DNA of 64,000 nucleotides, taken from NCBI RefSeq assembly GCF_004022705.2, contig NZ_RZOY02000017.1, forward strand, positions 1 to 64,000, read 5' to 3'. The position numbers and the translations under genes are program-made. Source of the stretch: Mesorhizobium sp. M2D.F.Ca.ET.226.01.1.1. GTDB taxonomy: Bacteria > Pseudomonadota > Alphaproteobacteria > Rhizobiales > Rhizobiaceae. A model generated the notes under the pieces. It searched no databases. It had not been told where the DNA came from and saw only the letters and a program-made list of their open reading frames with translations. Shown in pieces: positions 17,815 through 26,878 of the stretch (positions are counted from its first letter, which is position 1; every line of letters begins with the position of its first letter).

Positions 17815-18249
17815 ATGACCCAGGCCAAGAACGGCGACACCGTACGCATCAACTACACTGGGCGTCTGGTGGACGGCACCCAATTTGATTCTTCAGGCAG
17901 TGAACCGTTGCAGTTCACACTCGGTGAAGGACAGGTAATTCCTGGTCTCGAAACCCATGTCGAGGGCATGGAGGTCGGTACCAAAAGCACCGTCACCGTT
18001 CCCGCTGACGCCGCCTATGGCCCCCATCGCCCCGAGGCGGTCGTAACCGTCGACCGCGCCGCCGTGCCGGCAAACATCGACGTCGGTGTTGGCACCCGAT
18101 TGCAGGCCCGTACCCGTGAGGGACGTCCCATGCAAGTGACGGTCATCGGGGTCGACGACGCCAGCGTCAAGCTCGACGGCAATCATCCGTTGGCCGGAAA
18201 GGACCTGGTGTTCGACGTTGAATTGGTCGAGATCGTTCAGGCGGCGTAG
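17815..18249 (+). CDS. FKBP-type peptidyl-prolyl isomerase (SlyD-like)
   Basis: 144 residues from the ATG at 17815, where AAAGGA gives correct spacing; an ATG at 17806 is too close to it. The FKBP core is clear: VRINYTGRLVDGTQFDSSG, GEGQVIPGLETHVEGMEVG and AADAAYGP-type DAAYGPHRPE, with an insert-in-flap domain (about 70-120) and a final HPLAGKDLVFDVELVEIV, the SlyD arrangement. It lacks the His/Cys-rich metal-binding tail of E. coli SlyD. It should be a cytoplasmic folding catalyst and chaperone. Its place inside the polysaccharide region appears incidental. Confidence 0.93.
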   Translation: MTQAKNGDTVRINYTGRLVDGTQFDSSGSEPLQFTLGEGQVIPGLETHVEGMEVGTKSTVTVPADAAYGPHRPEAVVTVDRAAVPANIDVGVGTRLQARTREGRPMQVTVIGVDDASVKLDGNHPLAGKDLVFDVELVEIVQAA

Positions 18250-18268
18250 TTAGCGGCTCTCGCCAGGT

Positions 18269-19498
18269 CTAGCTGTCGTCCTCGGCTGCGGCAGGTGCTG
18301 CCTGTCCGGCAGCCTTGCGGCGCAGCATCTTGGTCAGCTTCCAGATCGTCGGGTTGTTCTTGATGAAGGCCTTCCCCAGCGCGCCTTGCCGCATCGCCGC
18401 GGCCAACGCGCGGCCCTTCAGCGTCAGTGGCGCAAGCACCTCGAAATGCTGGACCTCGATATCGCACCAGAGCCGTTTGTAAGGCTCGTCTCCGACCGAG
18501 AAATCATAGACGTCGAAACCGAGCTCGCAGGCTTCCTGGATGTTGTCGAAGAACAGGAAATCGCCGGGACTGGTGAAGGCGAGATCGTCGTCGGCGATGG
18601 CGCCGAATTCGCAGATCAGCCGCTTGCCCGAGCGGCTGGAGCCGGTCACTGCGCGCAGTTTCCCGGCCACGTCCAGGCCATGCAGCAGAAACGACGGCTT
18701 GTCCTCGGTGAGCGCATCGGTAAACAGCGCCCGGAAGAAGGCGCGCACGCCCGCATCGCCGAAGACATTGGCGATGCCCATCTTGGCGAAACGCACTTCC
18801 TTCATGTCAAGGAAGGCGCCGAGCAGCCTTTCGACGTCTTCGGGGGTGCGGGCTTCGATCCGTCGGAAGGTGCCGATGGCCTCGAACTTGCGCGTCTGCG
18901 AACGATGCTTCTTGCGCTTGCGCTTGCCGCTCGCACGTGACAGCAGCGCATCGAACCCGCCGTCAAGATCGACGGCGAGCGCGAGGTTCGGACTCGGAAA
19001 GCTGGGCAGTGCGGCAAGCGGATTGGCGACGCCATCAAGGTCGGGCAGCAGCCGTTCCAGCGAGGTCAGGTCGATGTCCGGCCGCGTTCCAGCGATTTCC
19101 TTGAACATCGACCGGATCGCCGGGCCGTCGATGGCAGGCAGGAAACGCGGGTCAACCGCGGCGAAATTGCCGTTGGCGTGACGTCCGCCGGGGAAACGCG
19201 CGACCTTGAATGGGCCGCGACGTACGACCTCAAGTGCCAGCGAAAGCGCTGGACGGCCATCGCAGGCAAGCGTCGCGACAATGATGTCGGCGCCGGTCGC
19301 GGCCGCCCAGTTGCTGACCCAGGATGCGCTTTGCGCCGGCGCGTACAGCGCCGAGGCGCAAAATTGCGCGTAGTCCACCAGGCCGGCTCCACCGCTCAGG
19401 GCGGCAGCCCATCGGCCCTGAGAGGCTTTGACAGGTCGCGCGGAAACCTCGTTGGCCGCGACCCGGTTGCCGTCAAATGACGCGGCGGCGTCAACCAT
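18269..19498 (-). CDS. GNAT-superfamily acyltransferase (CelD/HfsK/BcsL-like)
   Basis: 409 residues. The C-terminal half has the FemAB-like/GNAT fold seen in proteins annotated as cellulose biosynthesis CelD: RKFEAIGTFRRIEARTPEDV, FLDMKEVRFAKMGIANVF, and YDFSVGDEPYKRLWCD, the family signature. The N-terminal 180 residues are a second degenerate GNAT-like unit. Such proteins acylate sugars in exopolysaccharide or act in holdfast modification. A Lys/Arg-rich stretch (GKRKRKKHRSQTRK) is notable. It converges on the FKBP gene and diverges from the polysaccharide deacetylase gene, which suggests acetylation and deacetylation enzymes of one polymer. Confidence 0.82.
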   Translation of the reverse strand: MVDAAASFDGNRVAANEVSARPVKASQGRWAAALSGGAGLVDYAQFCASALYAPAQSASWVSNWAAATGADIIVATLACDGRPALSLALEVVRRGPFKVARFPGGRHANGNFAAVDPRFLPAIDGPAIRSMFKEIAGTRPDIDLTSLERLLPDLDGVANPLAALPSFPSPNLALAVDLDGGFDALLSRASGKRKRKKHRSQTRKFEAIGTFRRIEARTPEDVERLLGAFLDMKEVRFAKMGIANVFGDAGVRAFFRALFTDALTEDKPSFLLHGLDVAGKLRAVTGSSRSGKRLICEFGAIADDDLAFTSPGDFLFFDNIQEACELGFDVYDFSVGDEPYKRLWCDIEVQHFEVLAPLTLKGRALAAAMRQGALGKAFIKNNPTIWKLTKMLRRKAAGQAAPAAAEDDS

Positions 19499-19588
19499 AC
19501 CTCAATCCTTAAGACGTATTGGTTCCGACTTGGGGGTTGGCATAGGCGAATGTGTGATTGGTTGAGCCTAGGCGCAAAAGGTGAAGGA

Positions 19589-20647
19589 ATGATCGACGGG
19601 GGCGAGGCAATCCGGAAACTGGCGTTGAACCTTGCCCGCTACTCCGGCCTTGCACCTCTGGCGCGGCCGTTTGTCGGCGGCATCGGCGCTATCCTGATGC
19701 TGCATCGTGTGACCGCGACGCCGGAGAAGCCGAACAGCGTCAACCGTCATCTGAACATCGCGCCCGCCTTCCTCGACAATCTGATCGCCGACATGAAGGC
19801 AAGGGGCTATGCCTTTGTCTCTCTTGATGAAGCGATCGAACGCATCAAACTTGGCGGCAAGGGCGGCCAGTTCGCCACGATCACCGCCGACGACGCCTAT
19901 CGCGACAACATGACGGAGGCGCTGCCGGTGCTGGAAAAACACGGCGCGCCGATCACCATCTACGTCGCCCCCGGCTTGATCGACGGCGCTGCCGACCTCT
20001 GGTGGGATGTGGTGGAGGATATCGTCGACACCAGCTCGCGCCTGACGCTGACGACGGAGGGCGGATCGACAATCATCGATTGCTCGACGCCCGGCCGCAA
20101 GATCCAGGCCGTGGCGCGGCTGAACGCCTGGCTGACCGAGGAAGTCGCGGAGCAAGAGCAGGGCGCCGCGCTGCGCGAACTGGCTCGTTCGAATGGCTAT
20201 GAATTCGGTTCGGGCCGCCCGTGCACCTTGATGACCTGGGAAGAGCTTCGCACCATGGCCGCGCATCCGTTGGTGACCATTGGCGCGCACACCGTCACCC
20301 ACCGAAACTTGAAGCGGCTGTCCGAGGCCGACGCGCGCCATGAGATCGGCGACGTCCGCCGCATCCTCGCGGAGAAGCTCGGCGAAGAGCCACATCATCT
20401 GGCCTATCCGTATGGCTATGCCAGCGCGGTCGGCTGCCGCGAAGTGGGCTTCGCGCGCGACGCTGGTTATGCCTCCGCGGTGACGACACGGCATGGTGTG
20501 CTGCGCGCCGAGCATGTCGGCTTCCTGCATGCGCTGCCGCGCATCTCCGTCAACGGTCGCTACCAGAACGTGGCCCATATCCGCACGATGCTGTCCGGCA
20601 TCACGACGCCGCTCGCCAATGCGGGCAAGATGGTGGTGACGATCTAG
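19589..20647 (+). CDS. Polysaccharide deacetylase family protein (CE4-like)
   Basis: 352 residues from the ATG at 19589 (AAGGTGAAGGA upstream). LMLHRV near the start, the metal-binding/catalytic motif TADDAYRDN in place of the usual TFDDG, then GAHTVTHRNL supplying the HxxxH pair, and AYPYGYASAV near the end define the NodB-homology fold. The family removes N-acetyl groups from extracellular or peptidoglycan sugars. There is no signal peptide, so it probably acts in the cytoplasm on lipid-linked sugars, as proposed for HfsH-type enzymes. It lies next to the CelD-like acyltransferase and closes the polysaccharide cluster. Confidence 0.88.
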   Translation: MIDGGEAIRKLALNLARYSGLAPLARPFVGGIGAILMLHRVTATPEKPNSVNRHLNIAPAFLDNLIADMKARGYAFVSLDEAIERIKLGGKGGQFATITADDAYRDNMTEALPVLEKHGAPITIYVAPGLIDGAADLWWDVVEDIVDTSSRLTLTTEGGSTIIDCSTPGRKIQAVARLNAWLTEEVAEQEQGAALRELARSNGYEFGSGRPCTLMTWEELRTMAAHPLVTIGAHTVTHRNLKRLSEADARHEIGDVRRILAEKLGEEPHHLAYPYGYASAVGCREVGFARDAGYASAVTTRHGVLRAEHVGFLHALPRISVNGRYQNVAHIRTMLSGITTPLANAGKMVVTI

Positions 20648-20677
20648 ACGAGCCGGCGCCGCCGGCGTCAGCGCGGC

Positions 20678-20893
20678 TCAGCCTTTCGGCCGCGGCTCGA
20701 TGATCAGCCATTTGATGATGGCCATGGCAGGCAGGACCCAGAGAAAGCCGCTGAGCAGGAAGAACAGGAGATGCGCCGTGGGGCCGTATTCGGCGAGCCG
20801 GGTGACCGCGACGGCCGACGCGATCAGCGCGTAGATGACGACCAGCGCCACCAGCAGAATGGTTCCGATCAGCTTTTTCAGGCGAATGGACAT
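20678..20893 (-). CDS. DUF2842 small membrane protein
   Basis: 71 residues with two hydrophobic segments (about 10-32 and 40-62) and a Lys/Arg-rich N-terminus. The pattern LLFFLLSGFLWVLPAMAIIK followed by W matches the DUF2842 family, found beside ctaA in many alphaproteobacteria. Function unknown; a role linked to cytochrome oxidase assembly is suggested only by the neighbourhood. It is divergent from ctaA. Confidence 0.75.
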   Translation of the reverse strand: MSIRLKKLIGTILLVALVVIYALIASAVAVTRLAEYGPTAHLLFFLLSGFLWVLPAMAIIKWLIIEPRPKG

Positions 20894-21044
20894 GTCGCGG
20901 TCTCGTTGACCCGTCTCGCTTAGGCTGAATGACGTGCGCGCGCAACCGCCGCGGCCCGGCGCGACGGCGTGCCGCGCTGTCCAGTCTTGCCAGTTGGGCG
21001 GCCTTGGTCCACCACGTCAGCGTTTCAACTGTCGGAAAACGACC

Positions 21045-22136
21045 ATGGCTGCCATGACCGCCACGGCCCCCCACGCCGCACGTGACCGCGACCTCCACAA
21101 CCGGGCTTTGGTGCGCGGCTGGCTCTACGTCGTGGTGCTCGTGCTGTTCGCGCTGGTGCTGGTCGGCGGTTCCACGCGTCTCACCGGCTCGGGGCTGTCG
21201 ATCACTCAGTGGCAGCCGATACATGGCGTCATCCCGCCGCTCAACGACGCCGAATGGCAGGAAGAGTTCCAGCGCTACCAGCAGATCCCGCAATACACCG
21301 AGATCAACAAGGGCATGAGCCTCGAGGACTTCAAGTCCATCTTCTGGTGGGAGTGGGCGCACCGCATCCTGGCGCGCAGCGTCGGCGTGGTCTTTGCCCT
21401 GCCGCTGCTGTTCTTCTGGGCAACGCGACGCATCGAGCGCGGCCTTGGGCTGAAGCTGATCGGCATCCTGGCGCTCGGCGGACTGCAAGGCGCCATCGGC
21501 TGGTGGATGGTGGCTTCGGGCCTGGTCGACCGCGTTTCGGTCAGCCAGTACCGGCTGGCAACGCATTTGACGCTTGCCGCGCTGATCTTCACGGCGACGA
21601 TGGTGGTGGCGCGTGGTTTGGCGCCGCACTCCGAGCCCGCCGCCGACCGGTCGACACAGCGGCTCGCCGGCTTCATCGTGCTGCTGGCGCTGATCCAGAT
21701 CTATCTCGGCGGGCTGGTCGCCGGGCTCCACGCCGGCCTTTCCTACAACACATGGCCGCTGATGGACGGAAAGGTGATTCCATCCGATTTGCTTCTCCTG
21801 AAGCCCGCCTGGCTGAACTTCTTTGAAAATCCGAAGACGGTGCAGTTCGTGCATCGGCTGGGCGCCTATACGATCTTCGTCGTGACGCTCTGGCACATGA
21901 TCTCCACTTGGCGGCGCCAGCCGGGCACCACCCACGCCCGCCGGGCTACGCTTCTGTTCGCGCTGGTGGTCGTCCAGGCCTCGATCGGCATCGGCACGCT
22001 GCTGATGCAGGTGCCGCTGCACATGGCGTTGACGCACCAGGCGATCGCGCTGGTCCTGCTCGGCTTCGCCGCCGCGCACTGGCGCGGCACCAAGGGCGCC
22101 TATCCGCTACAGACCGAGATAAAGGTCGGAAGCTGA
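21045..22136 (+). CDS. ctaA: Heme A synthase (CtaA/Cox15)
   Basis: 363 residues from the ATG at 21045. Eight membrane segments are visible. The conserved histidines sit in WEWAHRILAR, RLATHLTLAA, FVHRLGAY and LTHQAIALVLL, the heme ligands of the two four-helix bundles. GGSTRLTGSGLSITQWQPI is the Cox15 (type 2) N-terminal signature. The enzyme oxidises the methyl group of heme O to a formyl group in the inner membrane and so supplies heme A to cytochrome aa3 oxidase. The extended frame back to 20934 has no better start. Confidence 0.97.
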   Translation: MAAMTATAPHAARDRDLHNRALVRGWLYVVVLVLFALVLVGGSTRLTGSGLSITQWQPIHGVIPPLNDAEWQEEFQRYQQIPQYTEINKGMSLEDFKSIFWWEWAHRILARSVGVVFALPLLFFWATRRIERGLGLKLIGILALGGLQGAIGWWMVASGLVDRVSVSQYRLATHLTLAALIFTATMVVARGLAPHSEPAADRSTQRLAGFIVLLALIQIYLGGLVAGLHAGLSYNTWPLMDGKVIPSDLLLLKPAWLNFFENPKTVQFVHRLGAYTIFVVTLWHMISTWRRQPGTTHARRATLLFALVVVQASIGIGTLLMQVPLHMALTHQAIALVLLGFAAAHWRGTKGAYPLQTEIKVGS

Positions 22137-22206
22137 CGGCCGGCGATCAGTATCGCGAGCGAACCTTTCGGAGGCCCCAGCGCTCTGGAAACGCCTGCAT
22201 CGCCGC

Positions 22207-23139
22207 TCAGTGCTTGATGCCGAGCATCAGGTCGAGATTTTGCACCGCCGCACCAGACGCGCCCTTGCCGAGATTGTCGTAGACGGCCATCAGCAGCGCC
22301 TGCGCCCGCTCGTCATTGGCGAACACGTAGACCTTCATCCGGTTGGTGCCGTTGTAGATCTCCGGATCGATCTCCGGGATGCGCTCCATATGGGTGTAGG
22401 GCGCGACCTCGACCACGCCGCCGTCGATCGACGCATAATGGTCGGCGATCGCAGCATGGAGCTCAGCGCCTGTCGGCACGCGATCGAGACCGCCGAGCTG
22501 CAGCGGCACCACCGTGATCATGCCCTGCGCGAAATTGCCCACCGCCGGCTGCATGATCGGGTCATGCGACAGCTTCGCATAGGTGCGGAGCTCCGGCACA
22601 TGCTTGTGCTGCAGTGTCAACCCGTAGGGCAGGAACTCGGGCGCGTCCTCGCCCTTGCCGACATAGTCCTCGATCATCGGCCGGCCGCCGCCGGAATAGC
22701 CGGAAATGCCGTTCACGGTGACCGGAAAATCGGCGGGCAGAAGGCCGGCGGAGAGCAGCGGACGAAGCGTGGCGATCGGGCCTTGCGGCCAGCAGCCCGG
22801 ATTGGCGACGCGCTTCGCGCTGGCGATCTTCTTCGCCTGGTCCTTGTCCATTTCGGCGAAGCCATATTCCCAGCCCTCGGCCACGCGATGCGCGGTCGAG
22901 GCGTCGATCACCTTGGTGGTGTCGTTCGTAATCAGCGACACGCTTTCCTTCGCCGCCGCATCCGGCAGGCAAAGGATCGCAACATCGGCCGCATTGAGGA
23001 ATTCGGCGCGCGCGGCGGCTTCCTTGCGGCGTTCGGTCGGGATGGAGATGATCTCCAGGTCGCCGCGGTCGGCCAGCAGCGCCCTGATCTGCAGGCCGGT
23101 GGTGCCGTGTTCGCCGTCAATGAAGATTTTCGGTTTCAT
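22207..23139 (-). CDS. argC: N-acetyl-gamma-glutamyl-phosphate reductase, short type
   Basis: 310 residues, the length of the type 2 ArgC enzymes (type 1 are about 340). IDGEHGTTGLQIR is the NADP-binding loop, VANPGCWPQG carries the catalytic cysteine, and NGISGYSGGGRPMIEDY and HKHVPELRTYA are family motifs. It reduces N-acetylglutamyl phosphate to the semialdehyde in arginine biosynthesis. The gene follows speB on the minus strand after 29 nt, so an argC-speB unit is likely, and converges on ctaA. Confidence 0.97.
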   Translation of the reverse strand: MKPKIFIDGEHGTTGLQIRALLADRGDLEIISIPTERRKEAAARAEFLNAADVAILCLPDAAAKESVSLITNDTTKVIDASTAHRVAEGWEYGFAEMDKDQAKKIASAKRVANPGCWPQGPIATLRPLLSAGLLPADFPVTVNGISGYSGGGRPMIEDYVGKGEDAPEFLPYGLTLQHKHVPELRTYAKLSHDPIMQPAVGNFAQGMITVVPLQLGGLDRVPTGAELHAAIADHYASIDGGVVEVAPYTHMERIPEIDPEIYNGTNRMKVYVFANDERAQALLMAVYDNLGKGASGAAVQNLDLMLGIKH

Positions 23140-23168
23140 CGCTTACCCAATTCCTTGCGATTCCAATG

Positions 23169-24170
23169 TTATATGCCGTTGGCATGATTTGTTGCGGCAT
23201 AAGTGCCGTTGCTCAATTCTTCGAGCCGCGCCTTTCGTTCCGCCAGCAGGCCGAGATAGTGCATGGCGATGATCGATCCGGCGATCGCCGTTATATCGGC
23301 ATGATCATAGGCCGGCGCAACCTCGACGATGTCGGCGCCGACGATGTCGATCTGACCCAGCTGGCGCAGCGTCGACAGCATTTTTGCCGAGGACGGGCCA
23401 CCGGCCACCGGCGTGCCGGTGCCGGGCGCGAAGGCAGGGTCGAGGCAGTCGATGTCGAAAGTGAGATAGGTCTTCTTGCCGCCGGTGCGCTCGACGATGG
23501 CGTAGGCGATGTCGGAAGCCCGCATTTCCTCGACTTCATGGCCGTGGAGGATCTTGATGCCGAACGTATCCGGCGCGTGCGTGCGGATGCCGATCTGGAT
23601 CGAGCGGTCTGGATCGATGATGCCTTCATTCACCGCCCGGGCAACGAAGGAGCCGTGGTCGATGCGCTTGCCGTCGTCCGGCCAGGTGTCCTGATGCGCA
23701 TCGAACTGCACCAGGGCCAACGGCCCATGGATCGCGGCGTGCGCCTTGAGCACCGGCCAGGTGACGAAATGGTCGCCGCCGAGCGTCAGCAGGAACGCGC
23801 CTGATTTCAAGATCTTGGCCGCCTCGCGCTCGATCGTGCCGGGCGTCTTCTGATGGTTGCCGCTGTCCAGCAGGCAATCGCCATAGTCGACCACCGAAAG
23901 ATGCTCGAACAGGTCGCGCGAGAACGGGTATTGCGGGTCGTTGTCGAGGATCGCCGAGGCGCGGCGGATCGCCTGCGGCCCAAAGCGGGCGCCCGGCCGG
24001 TTGGTGACAGCGGCGTCGAACGGAATGCCCCACACGACGGCGTCCGCGCCCTTCACGTCCTTCGTGTATTTGCGCCGCATGAATGACAGCGCGCCGGCAT
24101 AGGTCGGCTCGAACGACGCGCCCGTCTTGGAGCTGGCGGTGAAGGCGTGATCGATTTCTTGGTTCGCCAT
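23169..24170 (-). CDS. speB: Agmatinase-family ureohydrolase
   Basis: 333 residues. The binuclear manganese motifs are complete: LGGDHFVTWPV, QFDAHQDTW and FDIDCLDPAFAPGTGTP. NRPGARFGPQAIRRAS and PVAGGPSS also fit agmatinases. The enzyme would split agmatine into putrescine and urea. Guanidinobutyrase or proclavaminate amidinohydrolase activity is not excluded by these motifs. It lies 29 nt upstream of argC, joining polyamine and arginine metabolism. Confidence 0.9.
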   Translation of the reverse strand: MANQEIDHAFTASSKTGASFEPTYAGALSFMRRKYTKDVKGADAVVWGIPFDAAVTNRPGARFGPQAIRRASAILDNDPQYPFSRDLFEHLSVVDYGDCLLDSGNHQKTPGTIEREAAKILKSGAFLLTLGGDHFVTWPVLKAHAAIHGPLALVQFDAHQDTWPDDGKRIDHGSFVARAVNEGIIDPDRSIQIGIRTHAPDTFGIKILHGHEVEEMRASDIAYAIVERTGGKKTYLTFDIDCLDPAFAPGTGTPVAGGPSSAKMLSTLRQLGQIDIVGADIVEVAPAYDHADITAIAGSIIAMHYLGLLAERKARLEELSNGTYAATNHANGI

Positions 24171-24293
24171 TACGGGTCCTCGGTTTCATCGGGCAGCCAC
24201 CACTACAGAACCGGCACGCAACATGCCAGTCACAGCTTGCGGAAACGAGGCGGCGCTCGCTGAGCGCCACGGCAGCACAGGATCTGTATCATT

Positions 24294-25508
24294 ATGGCTG
24301 AGACGGCTCTGCTCAACCTTGCGCCCGCGCCGGCGATGTCCCGTGCCGGCACGGCGACCGGCGAGCGCTTCCTGGTGCTGGATTCCTGGCGCGGCATCTG
24401 CGCGCTGCTGGTGGCGCTGTTCCACTTCCCGACCACGTCGATGATTTCGCAAAGCGCCTTTGTCGGCGGCTCCTATCTGTTCGTCGACTTCTTCTTCGTG
24501 CTCTCCGGCTTCGTCATCGCCAGCGCCTATGGCAGCCGGCTGAACGAGCAGGATGACCTTGCCCGCTTCGCGCTGGTGCGCTTCGGCCGCATCTATCCGC
24601 TGCATGTCCTGATGCTTGCCGCCTTCGCCGGCTTCGAGGCGCTGCGGCTCGTCCTGCCGGCCCTGCACGGAACGGGTCCCGGGCCCTTCACCGCCGGCTT
24701 CGACCTGAAGAGCCTCATCGCCAACCTCTTCCTTCTGCAGGGCATGGGGGTTGAGGATCATCTGAGCTGGAACGCGCCGAGCTGGAGCATCTCGGCCGAG
24801 TTCTTCACCTATCTCATCTTTGCCGCCGTCGTCTTCGCCGCCGGCCAGCTCGCCTGGATATGGTTCGTCGCCGCTGCTGTGACGGCGCCGCTTTTCCTGC
24901 TCGCGGTCTCGACGCGTCATATGGACGTGTCTTTCGATTTCGGCTTCATCCGTTGCCTTTACGGTTTCTCGCTCGGCGCGTTGCTCGCCTGGTTTCAGCA
25001 CGATTCCATTGCAGAGGCGCGACAGGCGCTTGGCGGCGGGGCAGGGCGCCTTGCCTGGACGCTGGCAGAGCTTGCGATGATCGTGGGGATTGCGCTGTTC
25101 GTCTCCTTTGCCGGCACCAACGACATTGGCGTTTTGGCGCCGGTCGTCTTCGCGCTGGCGCTTTATCTTTTCGCCCATGAGGGCGGCTGGCTGAGCTTGG
25201 TTTTGCGCAGCCGGCCGATGCTGTTGCTCGGCTCGCTCTCCTACTCGATCTACATGGTGCACATCTTCGTCCAGGCGCGCATGATCAATGTCGGCGGCCT
25301 CATCGAACGCAGGCTCGGCCTCGGCATCGTCGGCGATCTGATGCTGCGCGGCGACCATGCGACCGGCTTCGGCGCCGGCTCGCCATGGATCGGCTTCGCG
25401 GCTCTGATCGCGATGCTGATCGCTGTCGTCGTCGCGTCCTGGTTCACCTGGCGCTTCGTCGAAATGCCGGCGCTCGCCTGGTTCCGACGCCTTGCCAAGC
25501 GGGTTTGA
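24294..25508 (+). CDS. Acyltransferase family 3 (OafA/ExoZ-like) membrane protein
   Basis: 404 residues with about ten hydrophobic segments. LDSWRGICALLVALFHF and LFVDFFFVLSGFVIASAYG carry the conserved Arg and His of acyltransferase 3 proteins. LGSLSYSIYMVHIFVQ is the conserved late motif. These proteins O-acetylate polysaccharides or lipids across the inner membrane. The substrate is unknown. Codons match the surroundings. It stands alone between speB and a GDPD gene, so its link to the polysaccharide cluster 4 kb away is only a suggestion. Confidence 0.9.
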   Translation: MAETALLNLAPAPAMSRAGTATGERFLVLDSWRGICALLVALFHFPTTSMISQSAFVGGSYLFVDFFFVLSGFVIASAYGSRLNEQDDLARFALVRFGRIYPLHVLMLAAFAGFEALRLVLPALHGTGPGPFTAGFDLKSLIANLFLLQGMGVEDHLSWNAPSWSISAEFFTYLIFAAVVFAAGQLAWIWFVAAAVTAPLFLLAVSTRHMDVSFDFGFIRCLYGFSLGALLAWFQHDSIAEARQALGGGAGRLAWTLAELAMIVGIALFVSFAGTNDIGVLAPVVFALALYLFAHEGGWLSLVLRSRPMLLLGSLSYSIYMVHIFVQARMINVGGLIERRLGLGIVGDLMLRGDHATGFGAGSPWIGFAALIAMLIAVVVASWFTWRFVEMPALAWFRRLAKRV

Positions 25509-25603
25509 CGGACTTCGATACGAAAAACTAGCCGGCTTCGTTCACCGCCCTGTCATAGGCATCGCCTAACCGGGTCTCGACCCGGAACGGAGCGATTCCC
25601 CCG

Positions 25604-26659
25604 ATGCGAACACTCTGGCTGAGCCTTCTTCTGTCCACAGCACTTGCCGCCATCCCTGGCCAAAGCTTAGCCGGCGAGACACGCGCCGCGCAGATCCTCG
25701 ACCGGTTCGAACATGCCAATCAGTTCGATCATGTGATGATCGCCGCGCACCGCGCCGGCAGCATGGAGGCCCGCAAGACGCCTTTCGCCGAGAATTCGCT
25801 GGCCGCGGTCGAGGGGTCGATCGCCATCGGCGCCGAGATCGTCGAGGTCGACATCAGGCGCGCGAAGGATGGCGAGTTCGTCGTCATGCATGACAGCTGG
25901 CTCGACCGCACCACCACCTGCAAGGGCGAGGTCGTGAACTACACGCTTTCCGAGCTGAAGAAGTGCCGGCTGGTCATAGAGGGCACGGGGGCCGTCACCA
26001 ACGAGACGGTTTCGACGCTGCGCGAGATGCTGCTGACGACAAGGGACAGGATCCTGATCAACCTCGACAACAAGCTGGAGGTGACCGACCTGCCGGGCAT
26101 GGTCGCGGAGGCGCGCGACCTCGGCATGGCCGACCAGGTGATCGTCAAGGAGAACCTCCGGAACCGGCAGCGCATCGATACGGCGAGCGCCGCGCTCGCC
26201 AAGGCCGGCGGTGGCTTCCAGTTCATGCCGATCCTCGCCGACGACGCCGTGCATGACGCCGCCTTCGCCGCCGAGGTCAACAAGGCGTTCGCGCCTCATG
26301 CCATCGAGCTGATCAATTGGCGCAACGGCGCGGAAACGCTGACGTCGAACGGCGGCCCGCTGTTCGGCAACCATATGCGTGCGGAAGCGGTCCGCGGCGG
26401 CTGGCATCTCTGGGCGGACACCTACGCCATCGTCCACAAGCCGGGCGGCTTCCTTGCCGGCGGCCGCGGGGATGAACTCGCCGTCGCCGCCGGCCTGCCG
26501 CGCGAAGCCTGGGGTTTCTGGGTCGACCGCGGCGCGACGATCATCCAGACGGATGAGCCGAAAGCGGCGATCGACTGGTTGGCGGCCAATGGCTATCGGG
26601 TACCATATACGACGGGCATCAAGCAGGCCGAGCCGGCGCATACGGCGAGTATTAATTAA
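25604..26659 (+). CDS. Periplasmic glycerophosphodiester phosphodiesterase-family protein
   Basis: 351 residues. A signal peptide ends near residue 23 (IPGQSLA-GE). The GDPD barrel has IAAHRAG (catalytic His), EIVEVDIRRAKDGEFVVMHD (metal-binding Glu/Asp and second catalytic His), and a late IIQTDEP. The first motif lacks the usual HRG..PENT form, reading HRAG then PFAENSL. Substrate may be glycerophosphodiesters or another phosphodiester. It is followed closely by the 47-bp inverted repeat. Confidence 0.88.
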   Translation: MRTLWLSLLLSTALAAIPGQSLAGETRAAQILDRFEHANQFDHVMIAAHRAGSMEARKTPFAENSLAAVEGSIAIGAEIVEVDIRRAKDGEFVVMHDSWLDRTTTCKGEVVNYTLSELKKCRLVIEGTGAVTNETVSTLREMLLTTRDRILINLDNKLEVTDLPGMVAEARDLGMADQVIVKENLRNRQRIDTASAALAKAGGGFQFMPILADDAVHDAAFAAEVNKAFAPHAIELINWRNGAETLTSNGGPLFGNHMRAEAVRGGWHLWADTYAIVHKPGGFLAGGRGDELAVAAGLPREAWGFWVDRGATIIQTDEPKAAIDWLAANGYRVPYTTGIKQAEPAHTASIN

Positions 26660-26679
26660 GCGAGGCGCCGATACAGCCG

Positions 26680-26864
26680 ATCTCCCCCCTCGTGGGGGAG
26701 ATGGCCGGCAGGGCAGAGGGGGGCGCGAAGGAACGCCAGCTTCGATGGCCTGCGATCTTCAGTGACTTCAAACGTGAGCTTGATTGACTCAAAAACGCTG
26801 GATATGCTGGCGGGACAGCGCCCCCCTCTGGCCTGCCGGCCATCTCCCCCACGAGGGGGGAGAT
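26680..26864. repeat. 47-bp inverted repeat pair (Mesorhizobium-type C/G-tract repeat)
   Basis: Copy 1 at 26680-26726 starts ATCTCCCCCCTCGTGGGGGA and ends GAGGGGGGCGC. Copy 2 at 26818-26864 is its reverse complement with one mismatch. The 91-nt centre has no gene. The arms are themselves partly palindromic (CTCCCCC...GGGGGAG). The unit lies between convergent GDPD and aldo/keto reductase genes and may act as a strong transcript end or be a non-autonomous mobile repeat; no target-site duplication was evident. Confidence 0.8.
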
Positions 26865-26878
26865 TAGCTAGTCGCCAA

